DNA of 64,000 bases from CALFCE01 sp964411665 (GTDB lineage: Bacteria; Pseudomonadota; Gammaproteobacteria; Granulosicoccales; Granulosicoccaceae): the NCBI GenBank assembly GCA_964411665.1, contig CAYPMR010000003.1:53067-117066 (forward strand), written 5' to 3'. A program made the translations under genes and the position numbers. Below, piece by piece: positions 51,283 to 60,279 of the stretch (its first letter is position 1; each line of letters begins with the position of its first letter). Below the pieces are notes generated by a model, which was not told the origin of the DNA, did no database searches, and worked only from the letters and a program-made list of their open reading frames with translations.

Positions 51283-53477
51283 TTGAGCGCCCTCTGATTC
51301 AAAAACAAGGTTCCGTGTTGATCAACCGTTGCGTTAAAGTCAGCTGCAACCATTGTTGTCGTCTGACTTTCAACAATTAGTGCTGGACCTTCTATGACTT
51401 CATCCAGCAATACATCAGCACGATCCATGATACGGGCTGAACGCGCCTTGCCTGTAACGTCACATTGAATTTCACAATGATCCAGCTGATTCTCGTTAAC
51501 CGATTTATCCGTCTGGCTGTTAGTTTCTGATTTTGCAGCAGGGGCAGAATGGTTAAATGCTTCCGATCGTGCAGCTTCCCCAGCTGTCGAACTGCAAGAG
51601 ACGTTAACTGACCAATTAAGAACTTCTATTTCCATACCGGGCACGGGCCGCGAAAAAAGATTCGAATAGTGTTTCTCGAATGCTATTTTCAATGGACCTA
51701 TGTCGTCTTGCGTTAAGTTTGTTGATGGTAAGGGAATTTCTATTTCATACCCTTGCCCGTGATAACGCATGTAAGCCGATCGCTGCAATTGAAATGATTC
51801 TGGTGTTTGATCTATCGCACCAAGCGCTACAATCGACATTGCATCGTTTGCCATTTCTTCGAGTAATTGATTGGTCTCAGCTAAAGATAAAGACTCAAGT
51901 AACGAATAACGGCTTTTGATTATTTCATACGAGATAGGTGCATATAAAAATCCAACTGCCGAGCCAACACCCGGTGACATAGGAATAACAATCTTTTTTA
52001 TACCAGCTGCGCGTGCAACACGACATGCATGTAGAGGCCCATTGCCACCGAATGCGATCATGGTCCTGTCCCCCAGATGTTTGCCCGATTCAACCGCATG
52101 CATACGCGCTGCATTTGCCATATTCTCATCAACCATCTGACTGATACATTCAACAGCTTCGATACTATCGATAGATAAAGGATTAGCAATTTCTTTTGTT
52201 ACTGCATCCTTTGCCAAATTCGCGTCAAGACTGAAACGTTTCTCTGCAAAGCGTTCTGGGCGTATAAATCCCAGCAGCAAATCAGCATCTGTTACTGTGG
52301 GTAAGGTGCCTCCTCTTGAAAACGCAGCAGGACCAGGCTCCGATCCAGCACTTTGAGGCCCTATATGCAAACGTCCAAGCCGATCAACATTCGCAATGGA
52401 TCCACCACCAGCACCTATTTCAATCATGTCGACAACCGGGATGCGCACCGGCATGCCAGAGCCTTTGATGAAACGTTCAGCACGGGCTATTTCAAACTGA
52501 CGTGCTGTCTGTGGCTGACAATCATCTATCAAACACAGCTTGGCGGTAGTGCCGCCCATATCAAACGACAACACTTCTGACAGCTCGCATTGTTCTGCGG
52601 TCATGGCAGCGAGAACAGCACCGCCAGCAGGTCCGGATTCAACCAAACGAATTGGAAATCGGGCGGCGGTCTGCAGCGTTGTCATACCACCACTGGCTGT
52701 CATCATCAGTATGGGGCAGGACAATCCACTTTGCTCAAACCGGCTCGCAAGCTTACCCAGATAGTCTGACATCAATGGTTGAATGTACGCATTTGCAACT
52801 GTTGTACATAACCGATCAAATTCGCGTGCTTCCGGGCTGACTTGTGAAGAAAGGGATACAACCAATTGTGGACAAGCAGTTTTCAAATAACGGGCGATTG
52901 CCTGTTCATGTTGGTCATTGGCATAAGCGTGTAGCAAACACACAGCCAGGGCTTCGATGTTGTGACCACTAATCCAATGAGCGATGGACTCAAGTTCCTG
53001 TTGGTCCAATGCAATCAGCACATCACCATTTACCGACAGACGTTCGGTGACAGTCAAAGCATGGCCGGGGGGCACGAGGAAGTCTGCCTTTTGCAGATCA
53101 ATATCATACTGGCTGTAACGACGCTCATAGGCTATCTCAAGAATATCCCTGAAACCTTTGGTCGTCAGGCTCGCTATTTTCGCACCACGTCTTTCTATGA
53201 GTGCATTGGTTGCCAGCGTTGTCCCGTGTACCAGTAAGTCAACAGACTCAAAAGATGCACCGGCCTGACGCATCACATGCTGCGCACCTTCAATGGCAGC
53301 ATCAGCAGGGTTTTCATGCGAGGTGAGAGTTTTGGTGGAAGCGATGATAGAGTTACTGCCATCAGCAACAACGGTATCGGTGAACGTGCCGCCTATATCA
53401 ATAGCCAGCCTAAGTCGACTACTTACAACCGATTCATGCGCAACCGGTTCATTTTCAACCGATGCGTGCCCAGTCAA
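51279..53477 (-). CDS. hydantoinase A/oxoprolinase family subunit
   Basis: Protein of 732 residues, ATPase-fold subunit with IDIGGTFTDTVVADGS near residue 26, HGTTLATNALIERRG, SFDMGGTTAKLCLID and GAGGGSIANVD. These are the HyuA phosphate-binding segments. N-methylhydantoinase A and 5-oxoprolinase N-terminal domains share the same order. A Ser/Thr/Asn-rich insert between about 620 and 670 (near EAARSEAFNHSAPAAKSETN) is unusual. Its start overlaps the ABC ATPase stop by 4 bases. Confidence 0.9.
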   Translation of the reverse strand: MTGHASVENEPVAHESVVSSRLRLAIDIGGTFTDTVVADGSNSIIASTKTLTSHENPADAAIEGAQHVMRQAGASFESVDLLVHGTTLATNALIERRGAKIASLTTKGFRDILEIAYERRYSQYDIDLQKADFLVPPGHALTVTERLSVNGDVLIALDQQELESIAHWISGHNIEALAVCLLHAYANDQHEQAIARYLKTACPQLVVSLSSQVSPEAREFDRLCTTVANAYIQPLMSDYLGKLASRFEQSGLSCPILMMTASGGMTTLQTAARFPIRLVESGPAGGAVLAAMTAEQCELSEVLSFDMGGTTAKLCLIDDCQPQTARQFEIARAERFIKGSGMPVRIPVVDMIEIGAGGGSIANVDRLGRLHIGPQSAGSEPGPAAFSRGGTLPTVTDADLLLGFIRPERFAEKRFSLDANLAKDAVTKEIANPLSIDSIEAVECISQMVDENMANAARMHAVESGKHLGDRTMIAFGGNGPLHACRVARAAGIKKIVIPMSPGVGSAVGFLYAPISYEIIKSRYSLLESLSLAETNQLLEEMANDAMSIVALGAIDQTPESFQLQRSAYMRYHGQGYEIEIPLPSTNLTQDDIGPLKIAFEKHYSNLFSRPVPGMEIEVLNWSVNVSCSSTAGEAARSEAFNHSAPAAKSETNSQTDKSVNENQLDHCEIQCDVTGKARSARIMDRADVLLDEVIEGPALIVESQTTTMVAADFNATVDQHGTLFLNQRALN

Positions 53478-55150
53478 ATCGGACCCTGCTCCAAACGGTC
53501 CTGTTCGGCCAGCAAACCAGTCAACCAGTCCGGATCCATCTCTGGCACTGAAGACAACAACAATTGCGTGTATTCAGGATGAGGAGGATTGAAAATTTCA
53601 CTTTTCATACCTTGCTCTACAACCTTACCCTCAAACATAACAACTATTTGATCTGCTATCGCTTTAACAGTCGCGATATCGTGCGTTATAAACAAATAAC
53701 TGATGCCAAATTCGCGTTGTAATTTCAGCAACAGCTGTAAGATCCCTTCTTGCACAATTTGATCAAGAGCCGAGGTCACTTCATCACAAATGATCAGTTC
53801 CGGTTCAGCAGCCAGTGCTCTTGCGATGCAAACTCGTTGCTTCTGTCCACCAGACAATTCCGATGGCAGGCGATCAAGGAAAGTCTCGTCAAGTTCAATC
53901 ATGTGCAGTAATTCAAGCACACGGCGTTCGCGATCCGCTTTTCCCAATCCAAGATAAAATTCAAGTGGTCTTCCAATAATTTCTTCAATGGTTTGACGCG
54001 GATTCATCGCCGTGTCCGCCATCTGATAGATCATTTGAATTTTCTGTAATTGCTGCACGCTACGATCAGCTAGCGCTTCAGGTAGTGCCTCGCCATTGAA
54101 TACAACTTGCCCCGATAACGGTGGCAACAAGCCAGTTATAACGCGTGCGGCCGTAGACTTACCTGAACCAGATTCACCCACTACTGCGACAGTCTTGCCT
54201 CTGGGTACACCAATACTGACCTCGTGCAATACTTTTTGTTTGCCATAAGCAGCATCAATAGCTTCGAGCCGAATAATTTCGTCGTTATTGATTTCTTCCT
54301 TTTTCTCAAGTGAACGTACAGACCACAGGGAGCGGGTGTATGTCTCTTTTGGCGAATTGAGCATGGCACGGGTTTCAGCCTCTTCAACTTCTTCACCGTA
54401 ACGCAAGACTTTAATCACATCCGCCATTTGCGCAACTACCGCCAGGTCATGCGTTATATAAATCGCAGCAGTGTTGTATGTGTCTACAATTTCTCGCATT
54501 GCTGCCAGTACACCCACCTGTGTGGTCACATCAAGCGCAGTAGTCGGTTCATCAAAAATAATCAGATCCGGTCGCGCTGACATAGCCATTGCTGTCATTA
54601 CACGCTGTAATTGTCCACCGGAGACCTGGTGGGGATAGCGGTCTCCTATGTTTTCGGGGTCTGGTAATTTCAATGCGCGGTATAGCTCGATCGCATCACT
54701 ACGTAACTCTTTTTCACTGACTTCGCTACCATCATCAGATCTACGAAATCGACTAGCCGACTCTATAGTTTGATCAATTAATCTGTGTGCCGGATTAAAC
54801 GCTGCTGCCGCAGATTGGGCCACATAGGTCATGCGGTTACCCCAAAGTTTGCGTTTTTCCTTATCTGACACCTTGGCTAGATCGACACCGTCGAACATTA
54901 TCGAGCCTTTGGTTATCTTGCAGCCAGCACGCGCAAACCCCATGGCGGCAAGTCCAAGCGTTGATTTACCTGCGCCTGACTCGCCTATCAGGCCCAACAC
55001 CTGACCACGACGCAATGTCAGATCAACACCCTTTATAATTGGATGCCATTGTTCATCGCTGAACCCTTCGATATGCAGATTCTGAATATCGATAAGCACT
55101 TCAGATGGTGTATTCGGCAATTGATCGGTATTGTTGTTATCAGGTGTCAT
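53474..55150 (-). CDS. fused peptide-type ABC ATPase (DppD-DppF)
   Basis: Protein of 558 residues from the ATG at 55150; a longer frame to 55204 would overlap the permease gene. Two ATPase domains are fused. The first has GESGAGKST, VSGGQLQRV and LIIFDEPTTALD; the second has GESGSGKST, LSGGQKQRV and LIICDEVTSALD. In the second Walker B the usual Pro is Val (DEVTSALD), a common variant in this family. The C-terminal HPEYTQLLLSSVPEMD is the oligopeptide-type tail. It drives the importer formed with the two permeases upstream. Confidence 0.92.
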   Translation of the reverse strand: MTPDNNNTDQLPNTPSEVLIDIQNLHIEGFSDEQWHPIIKGVDLTLRRGQVLGLIGESGAGKSTLGLAAMGFARAGCKITKGSIMFDGVDLAKVSDKEKRKLWGNRMTYVAQSAAAAFNPAHRLIDQTIESASRFRRSDDGSEVSEKELRSDAIELYRALKLPDPENIGDRYPHQVSGGQLQRVMTAMAMSARPDLIIFDEPTTALDVTTQVGVLAAMREIVDTYNTAAIYITHDLAVVAQMADVIKVLRYGEEVEEAETRAMLNSPKETYTRSLWSVRSLEKKEEINNDEIIRLEAIDAAYGKQKVLHEVSIGVPRGKTVAVVGESGSGKSTAARVITGLLPPLSGQVVFNGEALPEALADRSVQQLQKIQMIYQMADTAMNPRQTIEEIIGRPLEFYLGLGKADRERRVLELLHMIELDETFLDRLPSELSGGQKQRVCIARALAAEPELIICDEVTSALDQIVQEGILQLLLKLQREFGISYLFITHDIATVKAIADQIVVMFEGKVVEQGMKSEIFNPPHPEYTQLLLSSVPEMDPDWLTGLLAEQDRLEQGPI

Positions 55151-56069
55151 CATGTAACCCACTTGAACGATGCAAAAACCAGTCAACGATAAAGTTGACC
55201 GCAACCGTCAATACAGCGATCGCAGCAGCTGGCAATAAAGGTGTAAAGGCTGCTTTCAAATCATATTTGGCAAACTGAATTAAAGAAGCATTCTCCCGCA
55301 CCATGGAGCCCCAGTCTGCTGTCGGTGGCTGAATACCCACACCGAGAAATGACAAGGCCGCTATGGTCAGGAATACAAAACTGAAGCGCAAACCAAACTC
55401 GGCTATTAATGGTGGCATGATGTTCGGCAGAATCTCGCGCCGCATGATCCAGCCAAGTTTCTCACCGCGCAACTTGGCAGCTTCAACGTAATCCATTACC
55501 ACCACATTGATAGCGACCGAGCGCGTCAGGCGAAAAACACGGGTCGAATCGAGTACGGCGATAATGATGATAAGACTGGAAATAGTCGAGCCGAAAATAG
55601 AAAGCAGCATCAACGCAAATATCAAACTGGGTATTGCCATCAATACATCAACAAAGCGACTGAGGATTTGATCTATCCAGCCGCGACTAATAGCTGCTGT
55701 TAGCCCAAGGGTACCGCCTATCAGGAAAGACAAAAAGGTTGTAACCAGGGCTATGCCCATGGTGTTTCTAGCGCCATAAATCAGCCTTGAAAATATATCG
55801 CGACCGATCTGATCGGTGCCGAAAACATGCTCCCCGCCCCACGGTGCATACGGTGTTGGAAATATCTCGGCCTCACCGAATGGTGCGAATAAGGGTGCAA
55901 ACAAGGCGACGCTCACATAGGCAGACACCACAATCAACCCGAACCAGGCTGATACCGGTGCTTTACTCATCTCTATACGCAGACGTTCAAAACGCGAGCG
56001 TCGCTTACGCCGCGTGGCAACTTCAGAGGCAGCTGAATAACCCGAAGCAGACGGGTCTGGATTGTTCAT
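55140..56069 (-). CDS. peptide-type ABC permease, DppC-like
   Basis: Protein of 309 residues with six membrane helices. Signature features are FGTDQIGRDIFSRLIYGAR near residue 85, EAAKLRGEKLGWIMRREILPN (EAA loop) and LSFLGVGIQPPTADWG toward the end. The cytoplasmic N-terminus of about 38 residues is Arg/Lys-rich. It forms the pore with DppB. Its start overlaps the dppB stop by 4 bases, and its end overlaps the ATPase gene. Confidence 0.9.
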   Translation of the reverse strand: MNNPDPSASGYSAASEVATRRKRRSRFERLRIEMSKAPVSAWFGLIVVSAYVSVALFAPLFAPFGEAEIFPTPYAPWGGEHVFGTDQIGRDIFSRLIYGARNTMGIALVTTFLSFLIGGTLGLTAAISRGWIDQILSRFVDVLMAIPSLIFALMLLSIFGSTISSLIIIIAVLDSTRVFRLTRSVAINVVVMDYVEAAKLRGEKLGWIMRREILPNIMPPLIAEFGLRFSFVFLTIAALSFLGVGIQPPTADWGSMVRENASLIQFAKYDLKAAFTPLLPAAAIAVLTVAVNFIVDWFLHRSSGLHDDT

Positions 56070-57046
56070 CGTGGATGCAACAGTCGGGGATTACTGACAA
56101 TGCCGATAATGTCAGCAATCAAATTAAGAACAATGTAAGTTGCGGCAAAAATCAACGCACATGCCTGAACTACCGGTATATCTCTTGTCGTTACGGCATC
56201 TACCATTAATTGCCCGATACCCGGGTACACAAATACAACTTCAACAACAACAACACCGACCACAAGAAAGGCAAGATTAAAAGCGATCACAGTAGCTATG
56301 GGTGCCCATGCATTCGGCAAGGCATGTTTGAGAATTATTTCAGATTGCGAAGCACCTTTGAGGCGGGCCATCTCGATGTACGGGCTGGACAGAAGATTGA
56401 TGATTGCTGCACGTGTCATGCGCATCATATGCGCAACGATGACCAGGGTCAGAGTTAGAGCAGGTAACGTAATTCGATACAATCTTTCAGCCAGCGGTGT
56501 GCTGGCATCAATGTTTGCCAGTGATGGAAACACCGGCCACAACGACGCCAGCAAAAGTATCAATATGTAGGCGACAAAAAATTCGGGCGTAGCAATGGTT
56601 GTCAAAGTCACTGCATTGACGGACCTGTCATAAAACGAATTGCGATAAAGCGCTGCTGTCAGGCCGAGTATCAAAGCAAGGGGCACGGCCACCAATGCCG
56701 TCATACCAGCCAGGAAAAGCGTGTTATAGAGCCTGGGGCCAACCAGTGATGCTACCGAGCGAGAGCGATCCACACCCGAGGCCGATCGCCCTGAAAATGA
56801 CGTACCGAAATCACCTTTGGCTGCGGCGGCCAACCATTTGAAGTACCGGGTTATCGCCGGCTCGTCCAGACCCAATTCCCGGCGAAACGCCGCCACCGTA
56901 TCTTCTGTAGCAGCCTGCCCGAGCACAGACTGGCCAAAGTCTCCAGGCAGCAGAGATACAGATGAAAATATAATCGCCGAGACCAGTACCAGAGTGACCA
57001 AACCCAGGCCAATGCGTTTTAATACGGTTGTCAGAATCGGATGCAA
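56066..57046 (-). CDS. peptide-type ABC permease, DppB-like
   Basis: Protein of 326 residues with six membrane helices. GLVTLVLVSAIIFSSVSLLPGDFG is the first helix (key residues around LLPGD), then RLKGASQSEIILKHALPNAWAPI (EAA loop) and FVYPGIGQLMVDAVTTRDIPVVQA. The start is a TTG at 57046 with AGGGT about 9 bases upstream. It is the first gene of the seven-gene minus-strand operon and lies divergent from the binding protein at 57392. Confidence 0.9.
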   Translation of the reverse strand: MHPILTTVLKRIGLGLVTLVLVSAIIFSSVSLLPGDFGQSVLGQAATEDTVAAFRRELGLDEPAITRYFKWLAAAAKGDFGTSFSGRSASGVDRSRSVASLVGPRLYNTLFLAGMTALVAVPLALILGLTAALYRNSFYDRSVNAVTLTTIATPEFFVAYILILLLASLWPVFPSLANIDASTPLAERLYRITLPALTLTLVIVAHMMRMTRAAIINLLSSPYIEMARLKGASQSEIILKHALPNAWAPIATVIAFNLAFLVVGVVVVEVVFVYPGIGQLMVDAVTTRDIPVVQACALIFAATYIVLNLIADIIGIVSNPRLLHPR

Positions 57047-57344
57047 AATTGTCTACCCTGTCACTTCGGTTGAGCCTATACACCCCAAAAAGCCCCTTCA
57101 GACGGCGTGATTTGACCTCCGAGGAGGCCTGAATCTAACCGCCAGTTGCCGTATACTGGGTTCACAAGCATACGGCGTCAGTGTACTAGTGGTCCGATAC
57201 CCGTGACAACCTGACTGTCGCTGCCAGATTACCCTTCTGGCATCGCCGTGGTTTTTGAAAATTGCGCTGTACTGGTAATACACACTAAGTGGTAAACGGC
57301 TCGACTGTAATCGGGAAGCACCCTACAAATTGTCTTCCTGCAGC

Positions 57345-57356
57345 TTGTCCGGACAA
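57345..57356. promoter_or_regulatory. palindrome before the peptide-type binding protein
   Basis: TTGTCCGGACAA is a perfect 12-base palindrome 35 bases upstream of the ATG at 57392, in the 345-base divergent gap 57047-57391. The gap also contains CCTCC-GA-GGAGG (57116-57127) and TGCCAGA/TCTGGCA (57222-57242). These could be operators for the divergent promoters. No regulator gene is adjacent, so this is position-based. Confidence 0.35.
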
Positions 57357-57391
57357 ACACTCAAACGAACAATCCAAAAACTGGAGGAACA

Positions 57392-58996
57392 ATGAATCCT
57401 GAAAACCTCAAACATCTAGAAAGAGAATTGATATCGGGCAAACTGACCCGTCGCCAATTCATCATGACAGCGGTTGCCGCAGGTATCGCCTTACCTGCAG
57501 CCATGAGCATGTCGGGCAATGTGTTTGCCATGACACCTAAAAAAGGTGGACGACTTCGTCACGGTACTGGCTACGGTTCAACCACAGACTCACTGGATCC
57601 GGGCACTTTCGAAAACAGCATGATGACAGGTGTCGGATATGCATTCGGCAATCACCTGACAGAAGTAGACTCCAACGGTCAGTTGATAGGCGAACTTGCT
57701 GAAAGCTTCGAGCCTTCCGCAGATGCAAAAACCTGGGTATTCAATCTGCGCAAAGGTGTGGAATTCCACAACGGCAAATCACTAACCGCCGATGATGTTG
57801 TTGCTACTTTTAACTACCACCGTGGCGAAGATTCCAAGTCTGCTGCGAAAGGTTTATTAACAGCCATTACAGATATCAAAAAAGACGGTGATGACAAAGT
57901 TGTCTTTACACTCGCAGATGGCAATGCTGACTTCCCCTACATCGTCAGTGACTATCACATAGTCATATTGCCTTCGGCTGATGGCAAAGTAGATGCCACT
58001 GCAGGTGTTGGTACAGGTGGCTATATTCTGGAAAATTTCGAGCCAGGCGTTCGTGCTCTGTTCAAGCGCAATCCGAATTATTTTAAAGCGGGCCGTGCGC
58101 ACTTTGATGAAATTGAAATGCTTTCTATCATTGATGTAGCAGCACGACAAAACGCCATCATGAATGGTGATGTGGATATCATAGACAACGTTGACCCCAA
58201 GACCGTTTCTTTACTGTCACGTGTGCCGACTCTGGATATTCTCGAAACAACAGGTACCCAGCATTACACATTCCCGATGCGACTCGATGTTGCACCTTTT
58301 GACAACTACGACCTGCGGATGGCACTGAAGCATTCCATCAAGCGTCAGGAACTGGTTGACAAGATTCTGCTCGGACACGGCGCAGTTGGTAATGACATAC
58401 CAGTCTCTGCTGCGATGCCATTCCTGACTACAGAGCTGGCACAACGCGAATACAATCCGGATAAGGCTGCTGAGCACTACAAGAAGTCCGGCCACTCCGG
58501 CACCATCCAGCTATCCGCTGCAGATGCTGCATTTGCAGGTGCAGTTGACGCCGCACAGCTTATTGCTGCAAGCGCAAAAGATGCAGGTATTGATATCGAA
58601 ATCGTACGTGAGCCTAACGACGGCTACTGGTCCAATGTCTGGAACAAGAAAGGCTGGTGCGCATGTTACTGGGGGGGCCGACCAACTCAGGACTGGATGT
58701 ATTCTGCGGCTTACACATCAGATACTGAATGGAACGACACGTCGTGGAAAGGTACTGACTCTGCGAATAAGTTCAATGAAATTGTTGTTGCAGCCAGATC
58801 TGAAACTGACGAAGCGAAGCGCCAATCGCAGTACTTCGAAGCACAATCACTACTGCATGATGATGGCGGCTTAATACTGCCAATGTGGGCTAATTACATT
58901 CATGCTCACTCCAAGAAAGTCGCTCACGGCGAAGATGTTGCTGCCAACTGGATTAACGATGGCAACAAACTCGCAGAGCGTTGGTGGTTTGCATAA
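57392..58996 (+). CDS. Tat-exported peptide-type ABC substrate-binding protein
   Basis: Protein of 534 residues of the SBP_bac_5 family. The N-terminus has the Tat-like motif TRRQFIMTAVAAG at about 19-31 and cleavage near GNVFA. The binding fold is recognisable in DSLDPGTFENSMM, LAESFEPSADAKTWVFNLRKGVEFHNGKSLTADDVVATFNY (key residues W.F.LR.GV.FH.G..lTA.DV) and later sheets. The divergent permease/ATPase genes supply the rest of the importer. GGAGGA precedes the ATG by 6 bases. A hairpin terminator follows. Ligand unknown, possibly a peptide, hydantoin or amide. Confidence 0.91.
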   Translation: MNPENLKHLERELISGKLTRRQFIMTAVAAGIALPAAMSMSGNVFAMTPKKGGRLRHGTGYGSTTDSLDPGTFENSMMTGVGYAFGNHLTEVDSNGQLIGELAESFEPSADAKTWVFNLRKGVEFHNGKSLTADDVVATFNYHRGEDSKSAAKGLLTAITDIKKDGDDKVVFTLADGNADFPYIVSDYHIVILPSADGKVDATAGVGTGGYILENFEPGVRALFKRNPNYFKAGRAHFDEIEMLSIIDVAARQNAIMNGDVDIIDNVDPKTVSLLSRVPTLDILETTGTQHYTFPMRLDVAPFDNYDLRMALKHSIKRQELVDKILLGHGAVGNDIPVSAAMPFLTTELAQREYNPDKAAEHYKKSGHSGTIQLSAADAAFAGAVDAAQLIAASAKDAGIDIEIVREPNDGYWSNVWNKKGWCACYWGGRPTQDWMYSAAYTSDTEWNDTSWKGTDSANKFNEIVVAARSETDEAKRQSQYFEAQSLLHDDGGLILPMWANYIHAHSKKVAHGEDVAANWINDGNKLAERWWFA

Positions 58997-59067
58997 GCTC
59001 TGATGCCTGATCATTTGGAAAGTAATTTCCCTATGTATAAAAGCAAAAAGACAAACAGGTAAAATCG

Positions 59068-59105
59068 AGTCGGCACCAGAGGAAATCTCCGGTGTCGACT
59101 TTTTG
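59068..59105 (+). terminator. intrinsic terminator after binding-protein gene
   Basis: Arms AGTCGGCACC (59068-59077) and GGTGTCGACT (59091-59100, one G-T wobble) with an internal GGA/TCC pair, followed by T4. It lies 72 bases after the stop codon and ends about 50 bases before the hydrolase start, so the binding protein is probably transcribed alone. Confidence 0.85.
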
Positions 59106-59154
59106 TTTATTCATATTCGTCTGCTATTCCCTTAACAGCTTCGGTTGAAATGCC

Positions 59155-60279
59155 GTGTCTGACACCCTCGATTCCAACATTAGTGGTAAATATAAATGTC
59201 TGCTCGATCAGGACATTCAGAATTTTATTAATGAAACCATTTCTCTTTATCCATCGAACGCAACTTCGCTCTCCATAAAACAACAACGTGGTTACTACGA
59301 TGCGATGTGTTCGCATTTCGCAGCTGATCTACCTGACGAAATTTCGTTTAAGGACATTCAACTTTGTCATACGAACAATAACAACGAGTCCTCAATTCAG
59401 ACTGATTCCTCAGATACAATTACAGTCAGGCTGTATTCCCAACACGCGACAGATAAACAAGAGGCTAATGCACACACACCTCTTATTGTGTACTTTCACG
59501 GCGGTGGATTTATTGTTGGCGATCTGGAAAGTCACCATGATATCTGTGCTGAAATTGCCAGCCAGACTGGCATCGATGTTTTATCGGTAGATTACCGCTT
59601 AGCACCTGAACACTATCATCCAGCGGCTTTTGAAGACGCGTGCCTCGCTATTCAATACGCGAAAGAAATATCAAATACCATCATTCTATGTGGTGACAGT
59701 GCAGGTGCCAATCTCTGCGCTGCTGTCAGCACAACAATGCCTAAATTAAGAACATGCATCTGTGGGCAATTGTTGATCTATCCAGGGCTTGATATTTACC
59801 GAAACAATGCATCATATGAAGAGCATGCTTTTGCACCCATGCTAACTGCACAAGAGGTTGGCTACTACATGCAACTGCGACTACCTGTTGAGCTGTATGA
59901 GTCTATGGCCAACTCGACCAGTATGGGATTTGACACTAAAACAAGTCGCTCGAAATTGACATCCAAGCAACAAAATCTACTGACCAGTGCTGCACCGTTA
60001 CTGGCAACAGATTTTGCACATCTACCACCAACAGTCTGTTTTGCTGCAGAATGTGACCCACTCAGAGATGACAGTAAAGTCTATTGTGAAGCAATTATTA
60101 AACACGGTGGCATTGCCAGGTTGCATGTGGAACAGGGTCTGGTGCACGGATACCTGCGAGCCCGACACAGATCTGAAAAAGCCTGTAACAGTTTTGAAAA
60201 AATAATATCAACGATCAATGATCTCGCTGAAAATAACATTCAGATAGAGCCAATAAATAAAACGGATGCATCGCCATGA
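59155..60279 (+). CDS. alpha/beta hydrolase, HSL (hormone-sensitive lipase) family
   Basis: Protein of 374 residues. The HSL signature HGGGF (near residue 118) and the nucleophile GDSAGAN (Ser near 183) are intact; the acid/His pair is in AECDPLRDDSKVY and VHGYLRA. An N-terminal portion of about 80 residues precedes the fold. It hydrolyses an ester or amide in the cytoplasm; no signal peptide. The start is a GTG at 59155 without a clear ribosome site, so the exact N-terminus is uncertain. Its stop overlaps the CocE-like start by 4 bases, implying a coupled pair. Confidence 0.86.
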   Translation: MSDTLDSNISGKYKCLLDQDIQNFINETISLYPSNATSLSIKQQRGYYDAMCSHFAADLPDEISFKDIQLCHTNNNNESSIQTDSSDTITVRLYSQHATDKQEANAHTPLIVYFHGGGFIVGDLESHHDICAEIASQTGIDVLSVDYRLAPEHYHPAAFEDACLAIQYAKEISNTIILCGDSAGANLCAAVSTTMPKLRTCICGQLLIYPGLDIYRNNASYEEHAFAPMLTAQEVGYYMQLRLPVELYESMANSTSMGFDTKTSRSKLTSKQQNLLTSAAPLLATDFAHLPPTVCFAAECDPLRDDSKVYCEAIIKHGGIARLHVEQGLVHGYLRARHRSEKACNSFEKIISTINDLAENNIQIEPINKTDASP

